DNA from: Desulfomicrobium apsheronum
GTDB lineage: Bacteria > Desulfobacterota > Desulfovibrionia > Desulfovibrionales > Desulfomicrobiaceae
Reading direction: 5' to 3'
Assembly (NCBI RefSeq): GCF_900114115.1
Contig: NZ_FORX01000001.1
Coordinates: 310,001-374,000, forward strand
Length of the DNA: 64,000 nt
Shown here piece by piece: positions 34,635 through 43,231 of this stretch (position 1 is the stretch's first letter; each line of letters begins with the position of its first letter). Made by a program: the position numbers and the translations under genes. Under the pieces are notes generated by a model. The model was given only the letters and a program-made list of their open reading frames with translations, did no database searches and was not told the DNA's origin.

Positions 34635-35318
34635 GTGTCGTCCTTTGAAATAAAGGGAAAAGTCGCGCCTTGCACACTTTTCAGGCCGCTGACGGTCGAT
34701 TTGGTCGATCTGGGCGCTGATGTTGAAGAACGTCTGGGGCGGACTCCCGAATTTTTCCGTAACATGGCAGTCATAGTGGACCTTTCCGCTTTGGGCGAGA
34801 TGCGCAATGGGCTTGATCTGAACGGTCTGGTTCGCTTGCTGCGGGATCAGGGCATGATGCCCGTGGGCATCCAGGGCGGGAACGAGTATCATGAGCGGCT
34901 GGCACCCAATCTTCATCTGGGCGTTTTTCCGGAGAGCAGGCCCGCTCCGGGGCGAGCGTCCAATGGCGGGGCGAGTGCTCCTTTCGGAGATGCGGCAGCC
35001 ATGGTCGTGGACAAGCCCGTGCGTTCCGGACAGCAGATCTATGCCAAGGGCCGCGATCTTGTGGTGCTGGCTCCCGTGGGACAGGGCTCCGAGGTCATCG
35101 CCGACGGCAATATCCATATCTACGCGCCGCTGCGCGGGCGGGCCCTGGCCGGGGTCATGGGTTTCGAAGGGGCGCGGATCTTTTGCAAGGAACTGCGGGC
35201 GGAACTGATCTCTGTCGCCGGGCTGTACCGGGTCAGCGAGGATTTGCCCGAAAACCTGCATGGCGCTTCGGCTCAGATCCGTCTGAGCGGGCGTCAGCTT
35301 TTGATTGAATCTCTTTGA
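34635..35318 (+). CDS. minC: Septum site-determining protein MinC
   Basis: A 227-residue inhibitor of FtsZ polymerisation. The N-terminal domain (FEIKGKVAPCTLFRP...) contacts FtsZ and the C-terminal beta-helix domain (about 125-225: PVRSGQQIYAKGRDLVVLAPVGQGSEV, HIYAPLRGRALAG) binds MinD and dimerises. GTG start at 34635 with AAGGA upstream. First gene of minCDE; stops 17 bp before minD. About 200 bp without genes precede it; they hold only two imperfect G-rich direct repeats near 34490-34545. Confidence 0.94.
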   Translation: MSSFEIKGKVAPCTLFRPLTVDLVDLGADVEERLGRTPEFFRNMAVIVDLSALGEMRNGLDLNGLVRLLRDQGMMPVGIQGGNEYHERLAPNLHLGVFPESRPAPGRASNGGASAPFGDAAAMVVDKPVRSGQQIYAKGRDLVVLAPVGQGSEVIADGNIHIYAPLRGRALAGVMGFEGARIFCKELRAELISVAGLYRVSEDLPENLHGASAQIRLSGRQLLIESL

Positions 35319-35335
35319 CAGGACCAGGAGGGACT

Positions 35336-36142
35336 GTGGGTAAAATTATTGTTGTTACTTCGGGCAAGGGCGGGGTCGGCAAGACCACTTCCAGCGCTTC
35401 CCTGGCCACGGGCCTGGCCCGTCGAGGCATGCAGGTCGCGGTGCTTGATTTCGACGTGGGTCTGCGCAACCTTGACTTGATCATGGGTTGCGAGCGCCGG
35501 GTGGTTTATGATTTCGTCAACGTCATCCAGGGTGATGCTACTTTGCATCAGGCCATGATCCGCGACAAGCGGGTCGAAAATCTTTTCATACTTCCCGCGT
35601 CCCAGACCAAGGACAAGGACGCCTTGCGCATGGACGGCGTGGAGAAAGTGCTGGACGAGCTTTCGGCCCGTTTCGACTTCGTCATCTGCGATTCGCCGGC
35701 GGGCATAGAACACGGGGCGCTCATGGCCATGCATTTCGCCGACGAGGCCGTGGTCGTGACCAATCCGGAGGTGTCCTCGGTGCGCGATTCCGATCGGGTG
35801 CTGGGCCTTTTGCAGAGCAAGACCAGAAAGGCCAAGAATGGCGGAAATATACGGGAGCATTTGCTTCTTACGCGCTATGATCCCGAGCGGGTCGAGCGGG
35901 GCGAGATGCTCGGCGTGGCCGACGTGGAGGAGATCCTTGCCATTCCGCTGCTGGGGGTGATCCCGGAGTCCAAGTCCGTGCTGGCCGCCTCCAACTCCGG
36001 CGAGCCGGTCATTCTAGACGACGGAAGCGACGCGGGCCAGGCCTACGAGGACGCGGTATCCCGCCTGATGGGCGAGGATCTGCCGCATCGTTTCCTGACT
36101 TCGCGCAAGAAGGGTTTTTTTGCCCGGATTTTTGGAGGCTGA
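35336..36142 (+). CDS. minD: Septum site-determining ATPase MinD
   Basis: A 268-residue deviant Walker ATPase that recruits MinC to the membrane. The KGGVGKTT motif is at about residues 11-18 (TSGKGGVGKTTSSASLA), with the two signature lysines; VAVLDFDVGLRNLDLIMG and DFVICDSPAGIE follow. The C-terminus ends in an amphipathic RKKGFFARIFGG, the membrane targeting helix. GTG 35336 with AGGAGGG upstream is the likely start; TTG 35315 overlaps minC. Confidence 0.96.
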   Translation: MGKIIVVTSGKGGVGKTTSSASLATGLARRGMQVAVLDFDVGLRNLDLIMGCERRVVYDFVNVIQGDATLHQAMIRDKRVENLFILPASQTKDKDALRMDGVEKVLDELSARFDFVICDSPAGIEHGALMAMHFADEAVVVTNPEVSSVRDSDRVLGLLQSKTRKAKNGGNIREHLLLTRYDPERVERGEMLGVADVEEILAIPLLGVIPESKSVLAASNSGEPVILDDGSDAGQAYEDAVSRLMGEDLPHRFLTSRKKGFFARIFGG

Positions 36143-36143
36143 C

Positions 36144-36398
36144 ATGGGTATCTTCAGTTATTTCCGCACCAAGAAAAACACGGCTGAGGTGGCCAAGAAC
36201 CGGCTGCAGATCATCGTGGCCCATGAGCGGGCCCAAAACGGCGGGTACGAATTTTTGCCCCGCCTGCGTCAGGAACTCATGCAGGTGGTGCAGAAATATG
36301 TGCATGTGGAACTTGATGACATCCGGGTGGACGTGAACAGGGACGGAGATTGCGAAGTCCTGGAGTTTAACGTGACCCTCCCGGACAACAAACGCTGA
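36144..36398 (+). CDS. minE: Cell division topological specificity factor MinE
   Basis: An 84-residue MinE. The N-terminal amphipathic FSYFRTKKNTAEVAKNRLQI contains the MinD-binding helix and VAHERAQNG motif; the C-terminal part (LRQELMQVVQKYVHV...) is the dimerisation domain. With MinC and MinD it places the septum by pole-to-pole oscillation. GGAGG lies 6-7 nt before the ATG. Starts 1 bp after minD; a terminator follows. Confidence 0.95.
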   Translation: MGIFSYFRTKKNTAEVAKNRLQIIVAHERAQNGGYEFLPRLRQELMQVVQKYVHVELDDIRVDVNRDGDCEVLEFNVTLPDNKR

Positions 36399-36415
36399 GT
36401 AGTCAATTGTCCAGC

Positions 36416-36448
36416 GCCGGGGTCGCTTCGCGCCGCCCCGGCTTTTTT
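36416..36448 (+). terminator. Rho-independent terminator of minCDE
   Basis: GCCGGGG (36416-36422) pairs with CCCCGGC (36436-36442) and is followed by T6. The rest of the interval up to 36573 shows nothing recognisable. Confidence 0.8.
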
Positions 36449-36573
36449 AGGGACCGTGAATCTCGGTCAGGCGTCTCGCATAGCCCCAAGAGCGGCATGA
36501 AGGGCGTTACAAGCACTTCTCGTCACCGCGCTTTTTCAGCCCCTGCCATTCCTTCCGGTCCAAAAGACCATCT

Positions 36574-37386
36574 CTAATACTTTTTTTGACACTTCATGCA
36601 GTGCGTCGAGGTCCGTCCGGCGACCTTCGTTGCCTGCAAGGGCATTCCGCAGGCCGGGCAGGGTTCGCCCTTCTTGCCGTAGACCTCGAAACTGTCCTGG
36701 AAGATGCCGCTTTTGCCGTAGGCGTTGCGGTAGTCGCTGATGGTGCTGCCTCCGGCCGCGATGGCCTCAAGCAGGATGCGGCGCAGTTCACTGCATAGGA
36801 GGACGCGCCGTTTCGGGGGGATGCTTGAGGCGAGGCTGGCCGGATGGATGCGGGCCGCAAAGAGGGACTCGTCGGCGTAGATGTTGCCGATTCCGGCCAG
36901 GACGGTCTGATTGAGAAGCAGGCTCTTGACGCAGGCTCGGCGTGCGCCGAGGCGTTCAGCCAGTTCCTCGGCGGAACTCTCCAGTGGTTCGGGGCCGAGG
37001 GAGCGGTAAAAGCTCCAGGCCTCAAGGTCTTGCGGCCAATATATTCCGAAAAATCCGAAACGCCGCGTATCCTCGAAGATCAGGCGGTCCCGGCCTTCAA
37101 GATCGCAGACCAGATGCGTGTGTTTGGGCAGCTCCTGACCCGGGCTCGCGATCCAGACCCGTCCGGTCATTTTGAGGTGGAAGGCCAGGCACTCGCCCTG
37201 GTCCAGATGGACGAGGAGAAGCTTGGCCCGGCGCGAGACATGGGTGATGGTCCTGCCCGGCAGGGAGCCCGGGTGTCCTGCCCGCAGTACGCTCGGCGTG
37301 AGCAGATGCGCTTCGAGGATGCGACGCCCCTTGGCCAGGGTGTGCAGGCCGCGGGCGATGGTTTCGACTTCTGGCAGTTCGGGCAT
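36574..37386 (-). CDS. mutM: Formamidopyrimidine-DNA glycosylase (Fpg)
   Basis: A 270-residue base-excision repair enzyme removing 8-oxoguanine and ring-opened purines. The N-terminus PELPEVET supplies the catalytic Pro and Glu; RRAKLLLVHL holds the conserved Lys, and GIGNIYADESLF the helix-two-turn-helix. The C-terminal zinc finger is CPACGMPL ... CMKCQKKY. Its ATG overlaps the stop of the ChaN-PDZ gene by one base, so the two are co-translated. Confidence 0.97.
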   Translation of the reverse strand: MPELPEVETIARGLHTLAKGRRILEAHLLTPSVLRAGHPGSLPGRTITHVSRRAKLLLVHLDQGECLAFHLKMTGRVWIASPGQELPKHTHLVCDLEGRDRLIFEDTRRFGFFGIYWPQDLEAWSFYRSLGPEPLESSAEELAERLGARRACVKSLLLNQTVLAGIGNIYADESLFAARIHPASLASSIPPKRRVLLCSELRRILLEAIAAGGSTISDYRNAYGKSGIFQDSFEVYGKKGEPCPACGMPLQATKVAGRTSTHCMKCQKKY

Positions 37387-38675
37387 CAGTCTTGAGGGGA
37401 GGCCAGGGGGATGGTCAGGCTTATGGTCTGCCCGCCACGCTTGACGGTAAGTTCCAGCGGTTTGTTCTGACGGGAGGCGGCCATGGCCGCGAAGTGAAGG
37501 TCCATTGCTTCGGTCAGGGGCCGACCGGCGGCCTCGACCAGCACATCTCCGGCCATCAGTCCGGCCGATTCGGCCTTTGAGTCGGGTTCCACGCTCTCCA
37601 CGCGCATGGCCTTTTCCTCGAAAAGGATATTCATGCCGAGGCGGCTTTTGTGCTGGGCCGCGCAGTAGAAATAGACCTGCTCCGCAGGCATGGGCCGCTG
37701 CGACGTGTCGGTCTGGGACTTGAAATCCTCTGCATCGCGTACGGGCATGACGGAGAGGCAGACGGCTTTGGGATCCAGGGTGCGCAGCCGGTATTCAATG
37801 CCCCAGCCGTGCTCCACGTGTCCGCTCCCGGCCAGGATCAGCATGGGCCGGTTCAGTCTCCCCTCGTAGGCCAGGGCCTGTTCGGCCATCATGGAATCCC
37901 ACAGGGCCTGCACGAGGTAGAATTTTTCAGCCATTGCGCTCATGGAGGGAGCCTTGCCGGACATGGCTTTGGACGCAGTGGCGCTCTTGGCCGGAGTGTC
38001 CTTGGTATCGGAACCGGGCGCGGTGGCCGTACGCATGCTCTGGTGCAGGCCGACCTGCATCTCAAGGGCCGTCTTCTGGGCAGGACTGGCCGGGATGATC
38101 CGGCGCGGCAGGGCGTTCCTGTCGGCCTTGCTCAGGGCCGTGTTGCCCTTGTCGCGGAAGGTGACCAGCGTTTGTCGCGGGATGTTCAGACCGATCACGG
38201 GAAGGCCGAATTCTTCCGCCAATTCAAAAATGGGTTTGTAGAGCGCGTAGGGGTAGCCCCAGATCTTTTCCCAGTTCACCTTTTCGCCCAGATCGGCGGC
38301 AGTGATGCGCCGCGCGTTGAATTCGTCCAGCACGGTTTGCGTCGTGACCGGCAGCATCTCAAGGCCGATGGAGAAGCGGTGTCCGCTTTGTGCCAGGGCT
38401 TCGATGAGGCGCGCCTGGACGGTGTGGTCGCAGGGATTGGTGTGGCTTTCGCCCATGAGGATGAAGTCGGCGTGTCTGGCCCGTTTCAGGACCTCGTCGT
38501 CGGTCAGGGGCTCGGCCTTGGCCGAGAGAAAGGATCCCGGCGGCGGGGAGACCCATGGGGGAGTCACCGCCGCCGGTTTTGCGCATCCGGCAAGCATTGC
38601 CAGAAGCACGGGCAGAATGAGGCTTCTCGCCAATCTAATTCTCGCCAATCCAATTCTCGTTAATCCCATTCTCAT
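37386..38675 (-). CDS. ChaN-like lipoprotein fused to a PDZ domain
   Basis: A 429-residue outer- or inner-membrane lipoprotein. The signal peptide ends LAMLAGC with Cys 31. The ChaN/DUF399 domain (about 55-330) has LMGESHTNPCDH, FSIGLEMLP and LAGSGHVEHGWG, a family implicated in haem-iron handling; a Ser/Thr/Lys/Ala-rich insertion interrupts it near residue 210-240. A C-terminal PDZ domain (about 340-425) contains SVEPDSKAESAGLMAGDVLVEA. The first codons lie in a 15-bp tandem repeat. ATG 38675 shares a base with the upstream stop; ATG 38669 is an alternative. Confidence 0.85.
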   Translation of the reverse strand: MRMGLTRIGLARIRLARSLILPVLLAMLAGCAKPAAVTPPWVSPPPGSFLSAKAEPLTDDEVLKRARHADFILMGESHTNPCDHTVQARLIEALAQSGHRFSIGLEMLPVTTQTVLDEFNARRITAADLGEKVNWEKIWGYPYALYKPIFELAEEFGLPVIGLNIPRQTLVTFRDKGNTALSKADRNALPRRIIPASPAQKTALEMQVGLHQSMRTATAPGSDTKDTPAKSATASKAMSGKAPSMSAMAEKFYLVQALWDSMMAEQALAYEGRLNRPMLILAGSGHVEHGWGIEYRLRTLDPKAVCLSVMPVRDAEDFKSQTDTSQRPMPAEQVYFYCAAQHKSRLGMNILFEEKAMRVESVEPDSKAESAGLMAGDVLVEAAGRPLTEAMDLHFAAMAASRQNKPLELTVKRGGQTISLTIPLASPQD

Positions 38676-38683
38676 CAATCCCA
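38624..38683 (-). repeat. Four imperfect 15-bp tandem repeats at the ChaN-PDZ gene start
   Basis: Units TTCTCGCCAATCTAA, TTCTCGCCAATCCAA, TTCTCGTTAATCCCA and TTCTCATCAATCCCA (plus-strand reading, 38624-38683). Each adds five codons, giving MGLTR-IGLAR-IRLAR at the basic start of the signal peptide. The last unit overlaps the end of the upstream ligase gene. Confidence 0.85.
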
Positions 38684-39940
38684 ATTGCGCTTGTCCTCGA
38701 TGAACCGGATCTGTGGAGGCAGGGTGCCGGGGGTGAGGATCTTCAGCGCCGGCCGGATCTTGATCTTTTCGCGGAACATGTGCAGCAGCTCCTCTTCCCG
38801 CTTGAAGCCGGAGGTCTCGATCAAGAGCGTCATCTCGTCGATGCCGCCGGGGTTGGTGACTTCGATCTGCCAGCGTTTGATCTCTTCGAAGCTGGAGATG
38901 ACCTGCTCGACCTGGTGCGGGTACACGAACATGCCCTTGATGCGGGCCGTGGTGTCCACGCGGCCGACAATGGTGCCCAGGCGAGGGGACGTGCGGCCGC
39001 AGGGGCAGGACGCGCGGTCGATGTAGGACAGGTCGCCGGTGGCCAGACGGATCAGCGGGTAGGTCTTGTTGAAGGCCGTGACCACGATCTCGCCCACTTC
39101 TCCGTCTTTGAGCGGAATGCCCGTGTCGGGGTGGCAGATCTCGACGTAGGCGCGGTTGGCGATGTGCAGGCCGTTCTTGTGGAAGCATTCGTAGCCGATG
39201 CAGCCCACGTCGGCGGTGCCGTAGCCCTGGCGCATGATCAGGTCGAACTTCTTTTCAAGGGTGGAACGCAGCTTCTCGGAGAATTTTTCGCCGGTGACGA
39301 AGGCCACTTCCAGGTACAGGTCCTTGCGCAGGTTGAGGCCCTTCTCCTCGCCCTTCTGGGCCAGGTGCATGAGGTAGCTCGGCGTGCCCACATAGCCGGT
39401 GACGCGTAGCTTCTTCATGATGTCGAGCTGGCTGCCGGTGTTGCCGGGGCCCGTGGGCACCACGGCGCAGCTCAGCTGGCGCAGGGGTTCCTCGAACATG
39501 AGACCGGCCGGGGTCATGTGGTAGTTGAAGGTGTTCTGGACCAGGTCGCCGGAACGGAAGCCCGCGGCGTAGAAGCTCTCGGTCCAGCCCCAATAGTCGT
39601 CCCCTCTGTCCTCGGGGTCGAAGATCGGGCCGGGGGACAGGAAGACGCGGCGCAGTTCGCCAAGATCCTTGGTCAGAAGGCCGCCCAGGCGCGGGCCCAT
39701 GGACTGCAGGAAGATGAGTTCCTTTTTCTTCAGGATCGGGACGTGCTTGAGGTCGATGAGATCGCGGAATTTTTCCACGGAAAACTGTGCGCGGTCAAAG
39801 CGCTTTTTTACGTCTTCGGAATATCTATACGCATAAGAGAGCAGCTCTTTGAGCTGGATCTGGTAGTATTTCTGGCGTTCCGTGGCATCCAGAACTTCGC
39901 GTCGGCTGAAAATGCCTTCAGTGCGATCCTTGCGGGTCAT
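38675..39940 (-). CDS. Phenylacetate-CoA ligase family AMP-forming enzyme (PaaK-like)
   Basis: A 421-residue adenylate-forming acyl/aryl-CoA ligase. The family pattern includes the N-terminal LKELLSYAYRYSEDVKKRFD, TGPGNTGSQ, the QGYGTADVGCIGYEC region, ATGDLSYID and the C-terminal lid GRVDTTARIKGMFVYPHQVE. In deltaproteobacteria several such PaaK-like paralogs exist with untested substrates, so phenylacetate is only a family label. GGAGGAG is 5-8 nt before ATG 39940. Heads a three-gene group with ChaN-PDZ and mutM. Confidence 0.88.
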   Translation of the reverse strand: MTRKDRTEGIFSRREVLDATERQKYYQIQLKELLSYAYRYSEDVKKRFDRAQFSVEKFRDLIDLKHVPILKKKELIFLQSMGPRLGGLLTKDLGELRRVFLSPGPIFDPEDRGDDYWGWTESFYAAGFRSGDLVQNTFNYHMTPAGLMFEEPLRQLSCAVVPTGPGNTGSQLDIMKKLRVTGYVGTPSYLMHLAQKGEEKGLNLRKDLYLEVAFVTGEKFSEKLRSTLEKKFDLIMRQGYGTADVGCIGYECFHKNGLHIANRAYVEICHPDTGIPLKDGEVGEIVVTAFNKTYPLIRLATGDLSYIDRASCPCGRTSPRLGTIVGRVDTTARIKGMFVYPHQVEQVISSFEEIKRWQIEVTNPGGIDEMTLLIETSGFKREEELLHMFREKIKIRPALKILTPGTLPPQIRFIEDKRNWD

Positions 39941-40018
39941 CAGCACTCCTCCTTGCGGTGGCAGGGTCCGGCCGTGGGGTCGGGGTTAAAAGGTGAGAAA
40001 AAAGTCTTATACATGAAC

Positions 40019-40055
40019 AAAAAAAGGATTTGCAAGTGGGTACCTGCAAATCCTT
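40019..40055 (-). terminator. Rho-independent terminator of trmI
   Basis: On the minus strand AAGGATTTGCA and TGCAAATCCTT form an 11-bp stem with a 10-nt loop, followed by T7 (plus-strand A run 40019-40025). It lies 27 nt past the trmI stop and separates it from the ligase gene downstream. Confidence 0.85.
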
Positions 40056-40081
40056 GAAATAGAAGATGAATTGATGAAGGA

Positions 40082-40921
40082 TCAATCTTCGGTCAAAGGC
40101 TCCTGCGGCATGTCTTCCTGCGGGAGGCCTTGTGGCTCCTCGGTTTCAGGTGTGTCAAGCTGGGCAAAGGTGCGGGCGAAGACCAGAAAACCCGTATGGG
40201 CGACCATACGGTCTTCGGGGCGCAGGCGTTCTGGCACCGGCTTGTAGTGGCGCAGGAATATCTCCACCACCTCGATCTGCCGGAAGGGGCCTTCCTGCAG
40301 CGACTTCAGCAGATCCTGAACCTGATTGGTGGTCGGCAGCAGGAAACCGACAGGCGCGCCGGGCACGACTGCATTTGGAATATGATGGATATAGTCGCAA
40401 GGTTCGCGCACATCCAGAAAGAGGGCGTCGGCGGCGTGAGGCTGGAAACCTTCGGCGATGTCGTGATGGAACTGCTCCACGCGGTGGGAGAGGCCGATGC
40501 GCTCCAGATTCTGGCGGCAGAGCGTGTAGAATTCTTCACGGCGTTCGTAGGTGTAGACCTTGCCCGTGTCGCCGACCAGCCAGGCCAGAGCCGTGGTCAG
40601 ACCGCCGGAGCCGCAGCCGGCCTCGACGATGCGGCAACCGGGACCGATGCCCAGCTTCATGACGATGTAGCCGATTTCCTTGGGATAAATGATCTGGGTG
40701 CGGCGTTTTACCGACTTGACCAGATCGTAGAGGGTGGGGCGCATGACGGTGAAGGGATAGCCCTTGTGCGTCATGACCTGTTGTCCCCAGCCTGCGGCGC
40801 GGACTTCGTCAAGGTGCAGAAGTCCTTCATTTGTATGCATTACCTGCCCTTCCTGGGCAGTAACAAAATATCGCTTGTCGTTTGCGTTGAGCAGCATTAC
40901 CAGCTGTCCCGGTTCGAGCAT
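40082..40921 (-). CDS. trmI: tRNA (adenine-58-N1)-methyltransferase TrmI
   Basis: A 279-residue SAM-dependent methyltransferase of the TrmI family, found in archaea, actinobacteria and some deltaproteobacteria. The N-terminal beta domain contains the HTNEGLLHLDEV segment; the Rossmann domain has VEAGCGSGGLTTALAWLV (SAM motif I), VYTYERREEF and ADALFLDVREP (substrate region). It makes m1A58 in the T-loop of tRNA. The acidic tail after about 255 is Pro/Glu-rich. CAGGAGG upstream sets ATG 40921. Confidence 0.92.
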   Translation of the reverse strand: MLEPGQLVMLLNANDKRYFVTAQEGQVMHTNEGLLHLDEVRAAGWGQQVMTHKGYPFTVMRPTLYDLVKSVKRRTQIIYPKEIGYIVMKLGIGPGCRIVEAGCGSGGLTTALAWLVGDTGKVYTYERREEFYTLCRQNLERIGLSHRVEQFHHDIAEGFQPHAADALFLDVREPCDYIHHIPNAVVPGAPVGFLLPTTNQVQDLLKSLQEGPFRQIEVVEIFLRHYKPVPERLRPEDRMVAHTGFLVFARTFAQLDTPETEEPQGLPQEDMPQEPLTED

Positions 40922-41155
40922 GTGGCCTCCTGTAAAGTGCGTAGGCGGGAGTAGCCACGGCATAATGGTATGTCAAGCAATCCCCCTGGCTCCGAAGATG
41001 GTTTTTCTTGCTATAGCTCCATTGGCCGGTTAAAGAACATGCTTGATACTCGGCGTGCTGTGCGTCCGGCAGAGTCCGGTCAATGTCCTGTTTTCTGCGC
41101 CACACGCTTCGTTTTCACAAATTTTTTCCGGTTTCTTGATACGCAAATTTTTATT

Positions 41156-41183
41156 TTTCCCCGGCTTTGCCGGAAACTTTTTT
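41156..41183 (+). promoter_or_regulatory. Terminator-like hairpin in the RNase E/G gene leader
   Basis: CCGGC-TTT-GCCGG (41161-41173) with possible outer TTT/AAA pairing, then AAAC and T6, ending about 15 nt before the RNase gene start and 5 nt before its ribosome site. It could attenuate the gene or mark feedback control by RNase E/G. The rest of the 277-bp interval to trmI shows AT-rich promoter-like DNA but no gene. Confidence 0.45.
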
Positions 41184-41198
41184 CATTTGAGGATATGT

Positions 41199-42671
41199 AT
41201 GGGCGAGAAGCAGAAACGCAAGATGTTCATCAGCGTGCTGCCTGGTGAACAGGTGGAAGTGGCCATCATGGAAGATGGCGTGGTGTGCGAATATTATGTT
41301 GAAATGCTCCATCAGAGCAAGACCAAGGGCAACATCTACAAGGGTAAGATTCACAACGTCGATCAGGCCCTGCAGGCCGCCTTCATCAACTACGGGGCGG
41401 ACAAGAACGGATTTCTTCAGGTCGACGAGGTCCATCCCGAATACTACCAGGGCGACGTGCCCAGCCGGGGCAAGTATCCGCCCCTGCAGAAGGTCTTGAA
41501 GCCCGGCCAGGAAGTGCTGGTACAGGTGGTCAAGGAACCTACCGGCTCCAAGGGCGCCTTCCTGACGACCTACCTATCCATTCCCGGGCGCTATTTTGTG
41601 CTCACCCCCGGGCGCGAACAGCTCGGCATCTCCCGCAAGATCGAAGACGAGAAGGAACGCGATCGCCTCAAGGAAGTCGTCGAGGAGCTCAAGCTCGACG
41701 AAGGCCTGGGCGTCATCGTGCGCACGGTCAGCGAATCCCAGAGCAAGAGCAGCCTGTCCCGCGATCTGCAGTTTCTGAAGCGCCTGTGGAAGGACATCCG
41801 CAAGAAGGGCATCTCCTCCGAGTCTCCGGCCCTTATCTATGAGGAAAAGGATTTGGCCTTTCGGGCCATCCGCGACTACCTCACCCCCGATATCGCCGAA
41901 TGCTGGGTCGACGACGACGAGACCGCGAAGCAGATCACGGATTTCGCCGCCCTCATTTTTCCCCGCCGCAAGACGTTCATAAAGGTTCACTCCGAGACCG
42001 AGCGGACCCTTTACGAGCGTTTTCGCATCGAGGCGCAGCTGCAGAAGATTTTCAGCCGCAGCGTAAATCTCCCCAGCGGCGGACAGCTGGTCATCGACCA
42101 CACCGAGGCCCTGACCGCCATCGATATCAACTCCGGCAAGATCGGAGGAGAGAAGAATTTCAAGGAGATGGCCCTGCGGACCAATATCGAGGCCGCGCAG
42201 GAAATCCCCAACCAGCTCATGCTGCGCGACATCGGCGGCCAGATCGTGGTCGACTTTATCGAGATGAAGGACGGCAAGCACATCCGCGAGGTTGAGAAGG
42301 TGCTGCGTCAGGCCCTCAAGGTAGACCGTGCGCGCACGGACATTGGCCGCATCTCCAAATTCGGTCTGCTTGAGATCGTCCGCCAGCGTCTTGGCACCTC
42401 GGCCCTGTCCGGAAGCCTGGAGCCCTGCCCGCACTGCTCCGGGGCAGGCACCCGCCGCAATCTGGAATGGCGCTCCATGCAGGCTCTCAAGGACATCTAC
42501 CGTGAACTGCGCAAGGACAAGAGCTCCGAGACGTTTACCTACAAGACCGACGCGGATCTCATGCAGTACCTTGTCAACCGCAAGCGGGAAAAGCTCATGG
42601 AATTCGAGCAGACATTCGGTCGCAAGATCTTCGTCATGCCCACGGAAACGCCCAACTGCGCATTTTGCTAG
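41199..42671 (+). CDS. rng: Ribonuclease E/G family endoribonuclease
   Basis: A 490-residue RNase E/G catalytic-core protein. An S1 domain (about 40-125: YKGKIHNVDQALQAAFINYGADKNGFLQ) leads to the DNase I-like active site with DINSGKIGGE, and the zinc-link CPHCSGAG near residue 410. No long C-terminal degradosome scaffold, so RNase G-like in length though the helicase gene nearby has an unstructured tail. GAGG lies 7 nt before ATG 41199. The queH gene follows by 8 bp, so rng, queH, hemW and the helicase gene are probably co-transcribed. Confidence 0.93.
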   Translation: MGEKQKRKMFISVLPGEQVEVAIMEDGVVCEYYVEMLHQSKTKGNIYKGKIHNVDQALQAAFINYGADKNGFLQVDEVHPEYYQGDVPSRGKYPPLQKVLKPGQEVLVQVVKEPTGSKGAFLTTYLSIPGRYFVLTPGREQLGISRKIEDEKERDRLKEVVEELKLDEGLGVIVRTVSESQSKSSLSRDLQFLKRLWKDIRKKGISSESPALIYEEKDLAFRAIRDYLTPDIAECWVDDDETAKQITDFAALIFPRRKTFIKVHSETERTLYERFRIEAQLQKIFSRSVNLPSGGQLVIDHTEALTAIDINSGKIGGEKNFKEMALRTNIEAAQEIPNQLMLRDIGGQIVVDFIEMKDGKHIREVEKVLRQALKVDRARTDIGRISKFGLLEIVRQRLGTSALSGSLEPCPHCSGAGTRRNLEWRSMQALKDIYRELRKDKSSETFTYKTDADLMQYLVNRKREKLMEFEQTFGRKIFVMPTETPNCAFC

Positions 42672-42679
42672 GTTCTTCC

Positions 42680-43228
42680 ATGAAGATTTTGGTTCACATC
42701 TGCTGTGGGCCGTGCGCCATCACTCCCGTCCGGGCCTTGCTTGAGGCCGGGATGGGTGTGACGGGTTTATATTACAATCCCAACATTCATCCCCTGCAGG
42801 AATACCTGCGTCGCCGGGAAGGCGTGGTCCAGATGGCCGAGCGCCTGGATATCCCGGTCATCTTCAAGGATGACGAGTACGACCCCAAGGCCTATTTTCG
42901 GGCGGTGACTTACCGTGAGCCGAACCGATGTCTGCCGTGTTATTCCCTGCGGCTGGAGCGGACCCTGTCCATTGCCAGGCGCGGTGGCTTCGACGCCTTC
43001 ACCTCCACGCTCCTTTACAGTAAATTCCAGAAGCACGAACAGATTCGAACTTTGGGCCATGATCTGGCCGAGGGTTCGGGGGTGGCGTTTCATTATCAGG
43101 ATTTTCGTTCAGGCTGGTCGGAGGGCATTGCCCAGTCGAAGGATTGGGGGATGTACCGGCAGCAGTACTGCGGCTGCCTTTACAGCGAATTCGAGCGCTA
43201 TTCCTCGGAGCTTGGCAGGCGCGTCTAG
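42680..43228 (+). CDS. queH: Epoxyqueuosine reductase QueH
   Basis: A 182-residue DUF208 protein, which reduces epoxyqueuosine to queuosine in tRNA in bacteria lacking QueG. Cys motifs expected for the iron-sulphur and metal site are present: HICCGPCA (10-15), RCLPCYSLRL and QYCGCLYSEF. The ATG at 42680 begins the CC motif domain 8 bp after the RNase gene; a start at 42665 would add five residues and overlap it. Three bp separate it from hemW. Confidence 0.92.
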   Translation: MKILVHICCGPCAITPVRALLEAGMGVTGLYYNPNIHPLQEYLRRREGVVQMAERLDIPVIFKDDEYDPKAYFRAVTYREPNRCLPCYSLRLERTLSIARRGGFDAFTSTLLYSKFQKHEQIRTLGHDLAEGSGVAFHYQDFRSGWSEGIAQSKDWGMYRQQYCGCLYSEFERYSSELGRRV

Positions 43229-43231
43229 ATC

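Noticed and set aside
37386-39188. A 600-codon reading of the ChaN-PDZ frame beginning inside the ligase gene
   Set aside because: The first ~170 codons are antisense-free but out of frame with the conserved PaaK-like ligase; the lipoprotein signal starts at 38675.
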